Part shown: one piece after another, positions 34,794 to 43,445 of the stretch
Position numbering within the stretch: position 1 is the first letter of the stretch
Layout of the letters: each line of letters opens with the position of its first letter
Position numbers and translations under genes: made by a program
NCBI GenBank assembly: GCA_937877085.1
Contig: CALEEY010000044.1
Location: 1-54,107, forward strand
Length of the DNA stretch: 54,107 bases
Direction: 5' to 3'
Source: an uncultured Bacteroidota bacterium
GTDB lineage: Bacteria; Bacteroidota; Rhodothermia; Rhodothermales; UBA10348
The notes under the pieces: generated by a model
Seen by the model: only the letters and a program-made list of their open reading frames with translations
What the model was told of the DNA's origin: nothing
The model's database searches: none

Positions 34794-35998
34794 GGCCGCC
34801 AAAAAAAGACGCATCCCCAGACACGCTCATGGCACATCTTGGCGAAGATCGTAGCCAATATGACGGAGCGGTTGTCCCTCCCCTTTTTCAAAACTCCCTA
34901 TTCACCTTTAAGGATTGGGACGACATAGATGCCGCGTTTGAGGATCGAACCAACCGGCCCATCTACACCCGATTGGTCAACCCGACTACTCGCATCGCTG
35001 AGAAAAAGATTGCTTCTTTAGCCGGAAATAACAGCCCCGATATCGAGGCGCGTTTAACGGCATCGGGAATGGCAGCTGTTTCAGCTGCGGTTTTCCACGC
35101 CGTGTCCGCCGGAGATCATGTAGTAGCCGTCAAAAACGTGTACGGGCCTACAAACAACTTCCTCAATTCGTATCTGCGACGCAAAATCGGTCTCGACACC
35201 ACGTTTGTGCCCGGGACATCGTTAGAGCAATTCGAAGAGGCCATCACCCCAAAAACCAAGCTGATTGTACTCGAGAGTCCATCGTCGGCAGTTTTTTCTC
35301 TTCAAAATATTACTGAAGTGGCCCAATTGGCGCGTTCCAAAGGTATTCTGACCATGATCGACAATACGTGGGCCACGCCGTTGTATCAAAAACCCCTACA
35401 AATGGGAATCGATTTGGAAGTCCATTCGGCCTCCAAATATCTAGGTGGACATTCAGACGTTGTGGGAGGCGTAATTATTGGATCGAAAGAACGTATGCAA
35501 GCCATTGCAACGCAGGAAGGGGAATTATTTGGGGGCACCATCGCCCCGTGGACCTCTTGGCTCATAACCCGATCCCTTCGAACCCTTTCCATGAGGCTAG
35601 AACGGCATCAAAAAAATGCCATGGAAGTGGCTGCATTTCTCGAAAAGCACCCAAAAATTCGACAAGTTCGATACCCCGGCTTGAAGAGCCACCCGCAATA
35701 CGAACTCGGATGCCAACAAATGAGCGGCTTTACCGGTTTACTTGGATTTGAGCTCGACACCGACGATTTATTCCGGATTAAACGTTTTTTCAACGGATTG
35801 AACTACTTTCAGATAGGAGTTAGCTGGGGCGGACACGAAAGTTTGATCTACGCACCAGCCATCAGCTACCTGAAAGAATTACCGCCTGAGCGGTTCAAGG
35901 AACTGGGTATCTCCATGGGAGACATGCGAATTTCAGTGGGATTGGAAGACGCAGCGGACCTCATTGGGGACCTGTCGGACTCCTTGGACGCTATGTAA
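34790..35998 (+). CDS. Cys/Met metabolism PLP enzyme (cystathionine gamma-lyase/synthase-like)
   Basis: Fold-type I PLP enzyme of the transsulfuration family, 402 residues. The cofactor Lys lies in HSASKYLGGHSD, and IYTRLVNPTTRIAE is the characteristic Y-x-R-x-x-N-P-T opening. It may be cystathionine gamma-lyase, gamma-synthase, methionine gamma-lyase or O-acetylhomoserine sulfhydrylase; sequence alone does not decide. The gene overlaps nhaC by four bases. The next gene, frameshifted, begins 17 bases later. Confidence 0.92.
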   Translation: MRPPKKDASPDTLMAHLGEDRSQYDGAVVPPLFQNSLFTFKDWDDIDAAFEDRTNRPIYTRLVNPTTRIAEKKIASLAGNNSPDIEARLTASGMAAVSAAVFHAVSAGDHVVAVKNVYGPTNNFLNSYLRRKIGLDTTFVPGTSLEQFEEAITPKTKLIVLESPSSAVFSLQNITEVAQLARSKGILTMIDNTWATPLYQKPLQMGIDLEVHSASKYLGGHSDVVGGVIIGSKERMQAIATQEGELFGGTIAPWTSWLITRSLRTLSMRLERHQKNAMEVAAFLEKHPKIRQVRYPGLKSHPQYELGCQQMSGFTGLLGFELDTDDLFRIKRFFNGLNYFQIGVSWGGHESLIYAPAISYLKELPPERFKELGISMGDMRISVGLEDAADLIGDLSDSLDAM

Positions 35999-36014
35999 CA
36001 ATTGGGGCAACACC

Positions 36015-36399
36015 ATGTTTATCGCATTATTATCTGTGACTTTTCTGCTCGCCCTGCTCGTTTCTTGGCTCGTAGCACGCTTGTTTCAGTCGCGCCTTCA
36101 AGCCATTCTGGACCGCATCATTGACGACGGTATTTCAGCGGCTTGGACCAGGTACCTAACCTTTGCAATTTACGTTGTTGGGGTATCTTCAGGCGTCCGC
36201 GTGTGGGAATTTGAAAAATATATCACGCCTGCCGAACCAGGAGCCTTCGTGGCGCAGCTAGCCCCCTGAAGTCTGGACGCTTGAAATCTATCGAGCCATT
36301 ATTGGGACGCTGCAGGGCGTGGCATGGATGCTTTTGATCTTCTTTATTTGCGCTCTTTTGGCCTATGTAATTGTGCGCGGTAGAGAGCTTAAAAAATGA
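36015..36399 (+). pseudogene. Small membrane protein split by a +1 frameshift in a C-run
   Basis: The first part (84 residues, one N-terminal and one central membrane helix) reads normally up to VAQLAP and then stops at TGA 36267-36269. If one C of the run CCCCC (36262-36266) is removed, translation continues as ..QLAPEVWTLEIYRAII and ends with a membrane helix and a basic tail (VIVRGRELKK) at TGA 36397-36399, giving about 127 residues. The continuation is clearly protein-like, so this is a frameshifted gene, a sequencing error, or a slippery phase-variable site. It follows the PLP enzyme by 17 bases. The protein family is not known to me. Confidence 0.75.
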
Positions 36400-36585
36400 A
36401 ATCGTCATTCAATTTTGACGCGTCCATCGCGATCGCTGAACTGGTGCCAAACTAATTGTTTTCGCCCACTCAACCTGAGGAGTACGGTTGGTTTATTGGC
36501 TACGACAACACCTTTGGTTGGCATCAAAAGTGGATAGTTACGGACAAATAGCGACCGTTTCAAAAATGTCGTTCGAATTATAGGA

Positions 36586-37704
36586 TTGCGTTTCTCTAGT
36601 AGAACACTATTGGTTCTACTTCTCGTGATTAACTGCCACGTCCATCTATTTACCATCCGATCCGTGCCGGAGCGATTCTTTGGCCCTCGGATGGTTATGA
36701 GGCTTCTTTCGAGTAAACGATGGGGCCCTTTGATTACACGATTTTTGAAATGGCTAACCCAAGTTACCGGAACGCGGCGCTTCGAACGCATGGCGGCGTT
36801 TGCCGGGGTAGGATCGAGAGAATCCCAGGAAGACATTTTTAATATTCTACAAGGATATTACCCCTCAGATACGGAATTCATCGTCCTACCAATGGATTTT
36901 TCCTATATGGGGGCTGGTCGCTCCAAGCAATCCTATCTGGACCAATTGGGAGAATTGAGACAATTAAAAAGGGACCCCCTTATTGGCCCTCGGATTCATC
37001 CTTTTGTAGCAGTAGATCCTCGACGCCCCGATTTTTTCGAAATGACGCAAGATTTAATTCAAAACCAAGGGTTTACTGGGATCAAGATCTATCCGGCTCT
37101 AGGCTTTTTCCCTTTCGATGACCGACTCACGAAACTCTGGGAATGGGCCGAATCCGAGCAAATTCCGGTCATGAGCCATTGCTCCCGCGGAGGAGTCTAT
37201 TTCCGGGGAAGTCCTCAAGAAATCTCGAGACCCTCCGGATCACACCGTGAGTTTTCGTTGGTGGAATCCAACGCCGAGTGGACGGACCAATTATCCGACC
37301 CCGTCTGTTTTCGCAGGGTCCTCCGGTCTTTTCCGAAGTTAAAAGTGTGTCTGGCGCACATGGGTGGAGAAGACGAATGTGACCAATGGCTATCTGAATC
37401 GTGGCCTTATCATTTACGTCAGTCGAATTGGCTATCCGTCATTTTAGGGCTGATGAAAGAATATCCAAACGTCTATACCGACCTGTCATACACCGGATAT
37501 CAGCCCAAACTGCACCCGCTCATGCATGTTTTAATACGGGACCCAGGAACGGGCGCACGCATCCTTTTTGGCTCCGATTTTTACATGGTCCACCAACATG
37601 CAACGGAGCGAGAATTCAGTATCCGGCTTCGTAGCCTGCTCTCTGAAGACGAGTTTCGACGGATTTCGCACGTAAATCCGCAACATTTCCTTTCTAAAGC
37701 GTAA
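36586..37704 (+). CDS. Amidohydrolase family metal-dependent hydrolase
   Basis: TIM-barrel amidohydrolase (amidohydrolase_2/ACMSD-like). The first metal site reads INCHVHLF, with N-C in place of the common D/E before HxH; others are IHPFVAVDPRR, GIKIYPALGF, VMSHCSRGG, CLAHMGG (strand 5-6 His) and FGSDFYM (final Asp). No ATG is available; possible starts are TTG 36586, TTG 36610 and GTG 36625, the last giving a very short N-terminus (MINCHVH) as in many family members. Substrate unknown. It is 186 bases after the frameshifted gene and stands mostly alone. Confidence 0.85.
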   Translation: MRFSSRTLLVLLLVINCHVHLFTIRSVPERFFGPRMVMRLLSSKRWGPLITRFLKWLTQVTGTRRFERMAAFAGVGSRESQEDIFNILQGYYPSDTEFIVLPMDFSYMGAGRSKQSYLDQLGELRQLKRDPLIGPRIHPFVAVDPRRPDFFEMTQDLIQNQGFTGIKIYPALGFFPFDDRLTKLWEWAESEQIPVMSHCSRGGVYFRGSPQEISRPSGSHREFSLVESNAEWTDQLSDPVCFRRVLRSFPKLKVCLAHMGGEDECDQWLSESWPYHLRQSNWLSVILGLMKEYPNVYTDLSYTGYQPKLHPLMHVLIRDPGTGARILFGSDFYMVHQHATEREFSIRLRSLLSEDEFRRISHVNPQHFLSKA

Positions 37705-37780
37705 AGCGGTCGAATTCAACGTATTACCTCCTTACCTTGTCGTTGAATGGCATGTGTATATTTCAACTTATGGCTGGCAG

Positions 37781-38749
37781 ATGAGCTCAACATCTAGGAC
37801 TACTGACGAAATAAAGTCGCACGGAATCGTTGGCGAAGAAGGGTCCAATTCACTCGTGGGCGTGGGCGTGGGCGTGGGCGTTGGCGTTGGCGTTGGCGCG
37901 AAAGAAGAGATTAGCCCTAAAAATCACGGTTTGTCGCCGGATGAAGTTAATGAACTCTTTGACCAGGGAATTTACCCTTATAGGCAAAAAGTCAGCAGGC
38001 AAGCTTACGAGTACGAAAAACGGCTCCTTCAAATTGAACTGCTAAAAGTGCAGCGTTGGGTCAAAGAATCCGGGAGTCGCTTGGTAGTTATTTTTGAGGG
38101 TCGGGATGCTGCGGGAAAAGGGGGCACCATAAAACGCTTCATGGAGCATCTAAATCCTCGTGGTGCGCGCATTGTTGCCTTGGATAAGCCCACAGAGGAG
38201 GAACAGGGCCAGTGGTATTTCCAGCGCTATATCAAGCAGTTTCCGACGCACGGAGAGATCGTGTTCTTTGACCGGTCGTGGTACAATCGTGCGGGCGTTG
38301 AGCGGGTCATGAAATTTTGTACCGGAAAGCAATACAAAGAATTTCTTCGCCAAACACCCGAACTGGAACGCATGTTGATCCGATCGGGAACGGTCCTGTT
38401 CAAATATTGGTTTTCTGTAACCCGCGAAGCACAAAGCGAAAGGATGGAGTCCCGGTTGACTGACCCTCTAAAACAGTGGAAATTGAGCCCTATAGATACC
38501 GCTTCACGAGATAAGTGGGACGAGTACACGGAAGCAAAACTCAAAATGTTTTTTCATACAGATACCTTGGAGTCTCCTTGGACTATCATCAAATCCGACG
38601 ATAAAAAGCGGGCAAGATTGAATTGTATGATGCATTTTCTGCACTCTTTGGACTACCCAGGCAAAGATCTGACGGTCGTTCGAGCACCTGACCCTTTGAT
38701 TGTAGGTAGCCCATCTCAAGTGGTCGACAAGCACGATTTCGGCTGGTAG
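37781..38749 (+). CDS. ppk2: Polyphosphate kinase 2 family protein (PPK2)
   Basis: Kinase that moves phosphate between polyphosphate and nucleoside di- or monophosphates. The Walker A-like FEGRDAAGKGGTIKR and Walker B-like EIVFFDRSWYNRAGVERVM are present, along with the lid-like KYWFSVTREAQSERMESR; the order fits one PPK2 domain. The ATG at 37781 is preferred over a GTG at 37754. A Val-Gly run (VG x7) near residue 30, before the kinase domain, is encoded by a hexanucleotide repeat and is probably a flexible linker of variable length. Classes I, II or III of PPK2 cannot be told apart here. Confidence 0.93.
   Translation: MSSTSRTTDEIKSHGIVGEEGSNSLVGVGVGVGVGVGVGAKEEISPKNHGLSPDEVNELFDQGIYPYRQKVSRQAYEYEKRLLQIELLKVQRWVKESGSRLVVIFEGRDAAGKGGTIKRFMEHLNPRGARIVALDKPTEEEQGQWYFQRYIKQFPTHGEIVFFDRSWYNRAGVERVMKFCTGKQYKEFLRQTPELERMLIRSGTVLFKYWFSVTREAQSERMESRLTDPLKQWKLSPIDTASRDKWDEYTEAKLKMFFHTDTLESPWTIIKSDDKKRARLNCMMHFLHSLDYPGKDLTVVRAPDPLIVGSPSQVVDKHDFGW
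37856..37897 (+). repeat. Hexanucleotide tandem repeat (GTGGGC/GTTGGC)7 in PPK2
   Basis: Four GTGGGC units followed by three GTTGGC units, seven in all, encoding (Val-Gly)7. The unit is a multiple of three, so slippage changes linker length without shifting the frame. The block of identical units followed by a block of single-base variants is what successive slippage would leave. Confidence 0.9.
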
Positions 38750-38778
38750 AACCCGTTTTAAAGTCCGGCTCTGCAGGG

Positions 38779-38863
38779 CCCAATAATAAATTGGGTAAAA
38801 GCGTTACAAAATCAGCCTAAACAGCCTCTTTCTGTTGATACCAATAGGTGCTGTTGCCTATTG
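38779..38863. repeat. Two small inverted repeats upstream of the Cys-rich lipoprotein
   Basis: CCCAAT-AATAA-ATTGGG (38779-38795) may be a weak terminator for PPK2, lacking a T-run. CAATAGG-(8)-CCTATTG (38842-38863) is a seven-base inverted repeat ending 24 bases before the AGGAGG site and could be an operator or leader stem. Neither is strong. Confidence 0.35.
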
Positions 38864-38887
38864 AAAGCACAACGTGAAGAAGGATAG

Positions 38888-38893
38888 AGGAGG
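38888..38893 (+). promoter_or_regulatory. Strong ribosome binding site AGGAGG
   Basis: AGGAGG lies six bases before ATG 38900 of the Cys-rich lipoprotein, so that ATG is preferred over GTG 38897. A full consensus site is unusual for this window. Confidence 0.75.
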
Positions 38894-38899
38894 TTTGTG

Positions 38900-39511
38900 A
38901 TGATTATAAAACAATGGAGAGGCCTTTTTAGGCTTCAAGGAACTGGGCTCATAGGGGGCCTTTGTCTGGTATGTTTGGGAATAACCGGCTGCGATGCATC
39001 GGCTTTTTCCGACACTCAGGACGAGATGGATTCGCTGAAGTCGACTGACTTGATCGAGTCCATGGTTATGACGCCGATTCCAACCCGAGACGGGACCTTA
39101 GAACAGGAATATGTTCTGGAGGTCACCATGAAAGCGACGGCTAACGTTACCTATCCGGATGCCATCAATTTGCTTGGTTTATCGGAAAAGATGCCCGCCT
39201 CTCTCATTTATGACGATGGGTCGGGCTATGATAAGACACCTGGAGACTTGATTTTTACCGGGGTAGTTACCGAAGCGTGTGCACCGTTCGATCTCCCGAA
39301 GGGTGTGGCAGCAAAAGAAATATTTTTCATTAAGGTTACCTGTTCCGGAGACTTCATTCGCCCAGGCGAAGAATGTGAGGGGTATGGGGTGTGTCCCGAA
39401 CAGGCTAGCCGGTCGTTTCTTTGGGGTCTTATTGAATATGACACGAGCGTTGCCGTCTGCTGGTGTGGTTTAAGTTGTTCCTATGAATTCGAATTAAAAC
39501 TTGGTAAGTGA
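38900..39511 (+). CDS. Cys-rich hypothetical lipoprotein
   Basis: A 203-residue lipoprotein (signal peptide ending LGITGC). The mature chain has a beta-rich middle (LEVTMKATANVTYPDAINLLG) and a C-terminal part with seven Cys: TEACAPF, VTCSGDF, EECEGYGVCPE, and AVCWCGLSC. The spacing suggests disulfides in the periplasm or a metal-binding site. I do not recognise the family. It has an unusually strong ribosome binding site and ends directly at a 19-base perfect palindrome. Confidence 0.75.
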   Translation: MIIKQWRGLFRLQGTGLIGGLCLVCLGITGCDASAFSDTQDEMDSLKSTDLIESMVMTPIPTRDGTLEQEYVLEVTMKATANVTYPDAINLLGLSEKMPASLIYDDGSGYDKTPGDLIFTGVVTEACAPFDLPKGVAAKEIFFIKVTCSGDFIRPGEECEGYGVCPEQASRSFLWGLIEYDTSVAVCWCGLSCSYEFELKLGK

Positions 39512-39515
39512 GGGC

Positions 39516-39555
39516 CGGCCGGTAGGGGCGGGCCTTGGCCCGCCCCTACCGGCCG
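39516..39555. terminator. Perfect 19-base palindrome after the Cys-rich lipoprotein
   Basis: CGGCCGGTAGGGGCGGGCC pairs with GGCCCGCCCCTACCGGCCG around TT, four bases after the stop codon. There is no T-run on either strand, so it is a stalling or 3'-end protecting hairpin, not a classic terminator. Its core GGGGCGGGCC/GGCCCGCCCC is identical to that of the hairpin at 10833-10857. Confidence 0.7.
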
Positions 39556-39580
39556 CATTCTTCAGTCACTTACACGTCTA

Positions 39581-40063
39581 ATGGAGTTTCAGATTGTCCC
39601 TCTCACGCTTATTTTCTTGTTTTCAAGTCTCAAAATGAATAAAAAACCAGTTCCCCCCTCCCTTTCTGCAGGCGTGATCTGCGTAGCACTTGGCCTTATA
39701 GCTTGGTCCAACTTCATTGGCGAAGTCACTAGTGGGGATTTGAACCTGCTAAACTTTGAAACCATTTTATTTCCGATCGGGATCGGACTCATTCGACCAG
39801 GTACTTTCTGGGATTGGGTGGCTCGCCTTCAACTGTTTGCGCTCGCCCTCTATAGCGGTACCGTTTTGATTGGATTCCTCTTTATGTCGGATCAGACCAA
39901 ATTTTTGGTGTATGAATTCCATAACTCAGGCGGATCCTTGTCCGGTACGGGTATCGTTCTGTTTCTGCAGAGTTTGTTTTTTGTAGGGATACTTTGGATC
40001 TATTTTTCTACTTTTGCCGGTCGGAAAAAAACTGAATCAGTCCCAAACCTTCAAATCAATTAA
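39581..40063 (+). CDS. Hypothetical multi-pass membrane protein
   Basis: A 160-residue protein with about four or five hydrophobic helices (VPLTLIFLFSSL, SAGVICVALGLIAW, LQLFALALYSGTVLIGFLF, GTGIVLFLQSLFFVGILWI) and a short basic/Asn-rich tail. No recognised motif. The helix just after a 7-residue start may serve as a signal anchor. It lies 47 bases before the nicotinamide transporter gene and may be co-transcribed with it. Confidence 0.65.
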   Translation: MEFQIVPLTLIFLFSSLKMNKKPVPPSLSAGVICVALGLIAWSNFIGEVTSGDLNLLNFETILFPIGIGLIRPGTFWDWVARLQLFALALYSGTVLIGFLFMSDQTKFLVYEFHNSGGSLSGTGIVLFLQSLFFVGILWIYFSTFAGRKKTESVPNLQIN

Positions 40064-40110
40064 TACGGGTCCGCTAGCTGGACGCATATTAATTGCAGAG
40101 TCTCTACCAG

Positions 40111-40668
40111 ATGGTATTTCTTGAAGCCTTCGCTGCGATTACCGGGCTCATTAGCGTTTATTTAGTCACCAAACAGAATATCTGGTGTTGGCCCATTGGG
40201 TTGGTTTCTGTGGCGGTCGCTGCATTCGTGTTCTTTGACTCCTTATTGTATTCCGACATGATCCTACACGTTTATTTCTTTGGAATGAACGTATACGGAT
40301 GGATTCATTGGTCTAAGAAGCCGGTAGTCGGCGAAGTGTTACCCATTACTACCATGAGTATGGGTCAGAACATCCTTTGGGTTGTGGCAACCGCGGGAGG
40401 GACCATGCTTTGGGGATACACGATGAGCGCCAATACCGACGCCTCGTTTCCGTATGGCGATGCCTTTACGACCGTCGCAAGTTTGATTGCGCAGTGGTTT
40501 ATGGCCCAAAAACGGCTAGAAAACTGGATCTACTGGTTTATCATCGACGTGGTAGCTATCTCCATTTACGCTATGAAGGGGCTTTACCTTTTTTCCGGGC
40601 AATACCTCATTTTTCTACTTCTGTGCGTCGTCGGATTTCGGGATTGGAAAAAAGGTTTGCCTAGTTAA
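40111..40668 (+). CDS. pnuC: Nicotinamide riboside transporter PnuC
   Basis: A 185-residue inner-membrane transporter of the PnuC/SWEET-like fold, taking up nicotinamide riboside (or, in relatives, thiamine-type vitamins). Hallmarks: YLVTKQNIWCWPIGLVSV, the LLYSDMILHVYFFGMNVYGW block and the C-terminal ENWIYWFIIDVVAISIYAMKG. The ATG at 40111 is chosen over TTG 40093. No riboswitch was recognised upstream. Confidence 0.9.
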   Translation: MVFLEAFAAITGLISVYLVTKQNIWCWPIGLVSVAVAAFVFFDSLLYSDMILHVYFFGMNVYGWIHWSKKPVVGEVLPITTMSMGQNILWVVATAGGTMLWGYTMSANTDASFPYGDAFTTVASLIAQWFMAQKRLENWIYWFIIDVVAISIYAMKGLYLFSGQYLIFLLLCVVGFRDWKKGLPS

Positions 40669-40800
40669 TGGTCGTTTGCACATTTTTCCCTAAGATTGCG
40701 GGAGTAGCATATTCCAAACTGTATTCACAGAATGAAACCCCAATCGCTCATGCCTATTTCGACAGGTCGTCTCACCCTAAAAGCATCGCGTTTTACCCTT

Positions 40801-41943
40801 ATGACTTCGTATGTGGGAAATACTAATCGGTTTTTAAGCGCCTTTTTCGTGCTCCTGTTCTGCGCCCCCTTGTCCTTTGCGCAGACAGACCATAGCCATG
40901 GCAGCGGGCGAGCTATCGAATTTCCAGACGTCAACGGTTTTTTGAGTTTAACCTGCGATTTTCACATGCATTCGGTGTTTTCGGATGGAGATGTGTGGCC
41001 CAATACCCGGGTTCAAGAAGCTCAAAAAGACAATCTTGATTGTATTGCCGTTACCGAGCATTTGGAATACCTGCCACACAAAGCGGATGTGCCCGTTCCA
41101 GATCGTAATCGCGCTTTTGATATTGCTGTTAATACCGCTAAAAACAGTGACCTGATTGTTATTAGGGGTTCGGAAATTACCCGGGCACTCCCATTTGGAC
41201 ATGCCAATACCATTTTCATAACCGACGCCAACCCATTGGTCACCGAGGAAGCGACGGATGCTTACGCTGAAGCGCAGCGTCAGGGTGGGTTTACGTTCAT
41301 GAATCATCCGAACTGGACGGCTCAGCGAAAAGATGGCATTGCCCGTTTGGAGGAAATGAATATCACCCTAATTGAGAAGGGACAAATCCAGGGAATTGAA
41401 GTCGTCAACGATATTACTTACTCTGACGAGGCTCTTGAAATTGCGCTCAAGCATAATCTCGCCATCATTGGCACTTCTGATATACATAGCCTCATAGATT
41501 GGCAGTTTGACGTCCCAGGTGGAGGGCACAGGCCAGTAACCATCGTATTTGCGAAGGAGCGTACGCAGGAGGGTATTAAGGAGGCTTTGTTGGCCCGCAG
41601 AACGGTGGCTTGGTATCAAAATACCTTGATCGGCCGTCTAGAACACGTAATGCCTTTGGTTGAGGCTTCGCTGTCCATTACCTCGGCTGCTTACCAAGGC
41701 GATACCAGCATTTTGGATATCCGCATAGAAAACAAATCCGAATCGGACTTTACGCTCAACAACGTCTCCGATTTCCGATTCCATGACCGAGCAGATTTGG
41801 TGGTCATACCCGCCCATCATTCGATCCAGGTATTGGTAAAAACGGGGCCTAGAGTCCCTGAAATCGAGTTGTCATTTGAGGTGTTGAACGTGGTAACCGC
41901 TCCGGGTCAGCACCCCAATTTCAAAATGAAAGCGACCATTTAG
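40801..41943 (+). CDS. Exported PHP-domain metal-dependent phosphoesterase
   Basis: Protein of the PHP (polymerase and histidinol phosphatase) superfamily with an exported form. A Sec signal peptide (NRFLSAFFVLLFCAPLSFAQ) is best obtained from ATG 40801; the longer track start (40732) would bury it. The PHP metal motifs are in order: CDFHMHSVFSDG, AVTEHLEYL, RGSEITRALPFGHANT, FMNHPNW and IIGTSDIHSL. A C-terminal beta-sandwich region (LVEASLSITSAAYQGDTSILDIR) follows. It probably hydrolyses a phosphate ester or phosphonate outside the cell; substrate unknown. Confidence 0.87.
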   Translation: MTSYVGNTNRFLSAFFVLLFCAPLSFAQTDHSHGSGRAIEFPDVNGFLSLTCDFHMHSVFSDGDVWPNTRVQEAQKDNLDCIAVTEHLEYLPHKADVPVPDRNRAFDIAVNTAKNSDLIVIRGSEITRALPFGHANTIFITDANPLVTEEATDAYAEAQRQGGFTFMNHPNWTAQRKDGIARLEEMNITLIEKGQIQGIEVVNDITYSDEALEIALKHNLAIIGTSDIHSLIDWQFDVPGGGHRPVTIVFAKERTQEGIKEALLARRTVAWYQNTLIGRLEHVMPLVEASLSITSAAYQGDTSILDIRIENKSESDFTLNNVSDFRFHDRADLVVIPAHHSIQVLVKTGPRVPEIELSFEVLNVVTAPGQHPNFKMKATI

Positions 41944-42017
41944 CAACACCCAAGAAGCGCCGTTTTTGACGTCTTGTTGACTGGCGCAAAGCGTCAGAGG
42001 ATCGGCCGTAAGGCATG

Positions 42018-43358
42018 TCACTGTTGCCAGGCTGTCGCAATCCGATGCATTAGAATGGCGGTTCGAATCGTTTGCATGGGCAGCGTGCTCAGGTCGGCCC
42101 ATTCGGTCGTAGTGTGTGTGCCTTCACCGGTCATTCCTAGTCCATCCAAAGCCATTTCGACGCGACCTGCTGCAAAAGATATATCGGCCGCCCCCGCATC
42201 CGCAGGGTTGCCTGCTCGAACGGACTCATAGCCGGCATCGGTACTCGCTTGGCTCAGAAGCGCCAATAGGCGTTCGTTTCCTTGCGTCATTCCCATGGGA
42301 GGATAACTATCTCGAAATAGTATTTCGGCCCCTGTTCCAGGCAGGTGGTTGGCCACGATGGCGCGCATGGTGGTTTTTACCTCTTCCCTAATGGATGGCG
42401 AGATCGTTCTCAAATCCCCAGTAACGATTGTTTTTTCCGAAATCACGTTGGATTTACCGACGGCGCTTCCTCTGTCGTTTTCTTCATCGAATTCAACGGT
42501 AGTCCCGCCTAGAATCAATCCAGGGTTGAATGTTAAGAGTTCTTGCCCTGTTAGCTGCTCTTGAAAGCCCGTAAGAATTCTTGCGGCTTCATAAATCGAT
42601 CCATATCCCATTTCTTCTGAAAATACGGCCGAAGAGTGCCCCCGAACGCCCGAGGCGTGTACTTCCCATCCCGTAAATCCCCTTCTAGCCAAGACCGCTG
42701 TCTGTGGATCGCCGTCACCTGGCTCAAACGCCAAGGCGATATCGGCCGCATCGGCGGCTTCAACGAGCGACGCACGCCCAACCTCCAACGGACTTCCAGA
42801 AGACTCCTCGTCTCCTATCAAGGCAATGGTTACGGTCATCTGATCCAAAGCTCCGACGGCATGCAGCGCCCTAACCGCTTCCAAGAGGACAACGTCGCCT
42901 CCCTTCATATCAATGACGCCGGGGCCTTCAGCCTGATTTTCATTTAGTCGTGTAAATTTTTGAAAGGAGCTGTCCAGTTCAAAAACGGTATCTAGATGGC
43001 CGATCAATAAAAAATGAGGCCCGGTGTGGCCCCGAGAGGCAAAAAGGTGGCCGGCTCGTCCAAAAGCCTCACCATCAACCCACCATGTTTTAAATCCCAA
43101 TGGCTCCAATTCGTCCGCAAATGCCGCCCCCACCGCTCGGACGCCCGAAAAGTTCATAGAACCGCTATTTATGTTTACGATCTCTTCTAGAAAAGAGATG
43201 GCATCCTCAACACCCGATTCAATAAACGTAACCAGTTGTTGCTCATCAAGGCTTAGATTGGATTGTGCTGAAGTGTCGCGCGTAAATGCCATGAGGAGAA
43301 GAAAAATGATTGCGGTGATTAACTTGGGTCGCAAAGACCCGAACGGATAGAAACACAT
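42018..43358 (-). CDS. M20 family metallopeptidase (glutamate carboxypeptidase-like)
   Basis: Zinc-dependent exopeptidase of family M20, exported (signal peptide LITAIIFLLLMAFTRDTSAQ). Zinc and catalytic residues are visible: GHLDTVFE, GPGVIDMKGGDVVL, LIGDEESSGSP (catalytic Glu and metal Glu), and late in GEGTHTTTEW. The dimerisation/lid domain region is VHASGVRGHSSAVF. Most similar in layout to CPG2-type enzymes that cut a C-terminal glutamate from folate-like substrates. It lies divergently from CutC with an 87-base shared promoter region. Confidence 0.92.
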   Translation of the reverse strand: MCFYPFGSLRPKLITAIIFLLLMAFTRDTSAQSNLSLDEQQLVTFIESGVEDAISFLEEIVNINSGSMNFSGVRAVGAAFADELEPLGFKTWWVDGEAFGRAGHLFASRGHTGPHFLLIGHLDTVFELDSSFQKFTRLNENQAEGPGVIDMKGGDVVLLEAVRALHAVGALDQMTVTIALIGDEESSGSPLEVGRASLVEAADAADIALAFEPGDGDPQTAVLARRGFTGWEVHASGVRGHSSAVFSEEMGYGSIYEAARILTGFQEQLTGQELLTFNPGLILGGTTVEFDEENDRGSAVGKSNVISEKTIVTGDLRTISPSIREEVKTTMRAIVANHLPGTGAEILFRDSYPPMGMTQGNERLLALLSQASTDAGYESVRAGNPADAGAADISFAAGRVEMALDGLGMTGEGTHTTTEWADLSTLPMQTIRTAILMHRIATAWQQ

Positions 43359-43445
43359 AAGTCGAACCTATGAATGCGGTTTGGGCCTGAAATGGACTGA
43401 CACCAAGATAGGTACTTGGGGAAATAATAGTGATTAGGTACACAT

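Noticed and set aside
36405-36836. 143-residue minus-strand ORF
   Set aside because: Lies antisense over the amidohydrolase start; composition and Arg/Thr-rich sequence are typical of a shadow.
40669-40800. Possible riboswitch near pnuC
   Set aside because: I looked upstream and downstream of pnuC and found no conserved riboswitch core.
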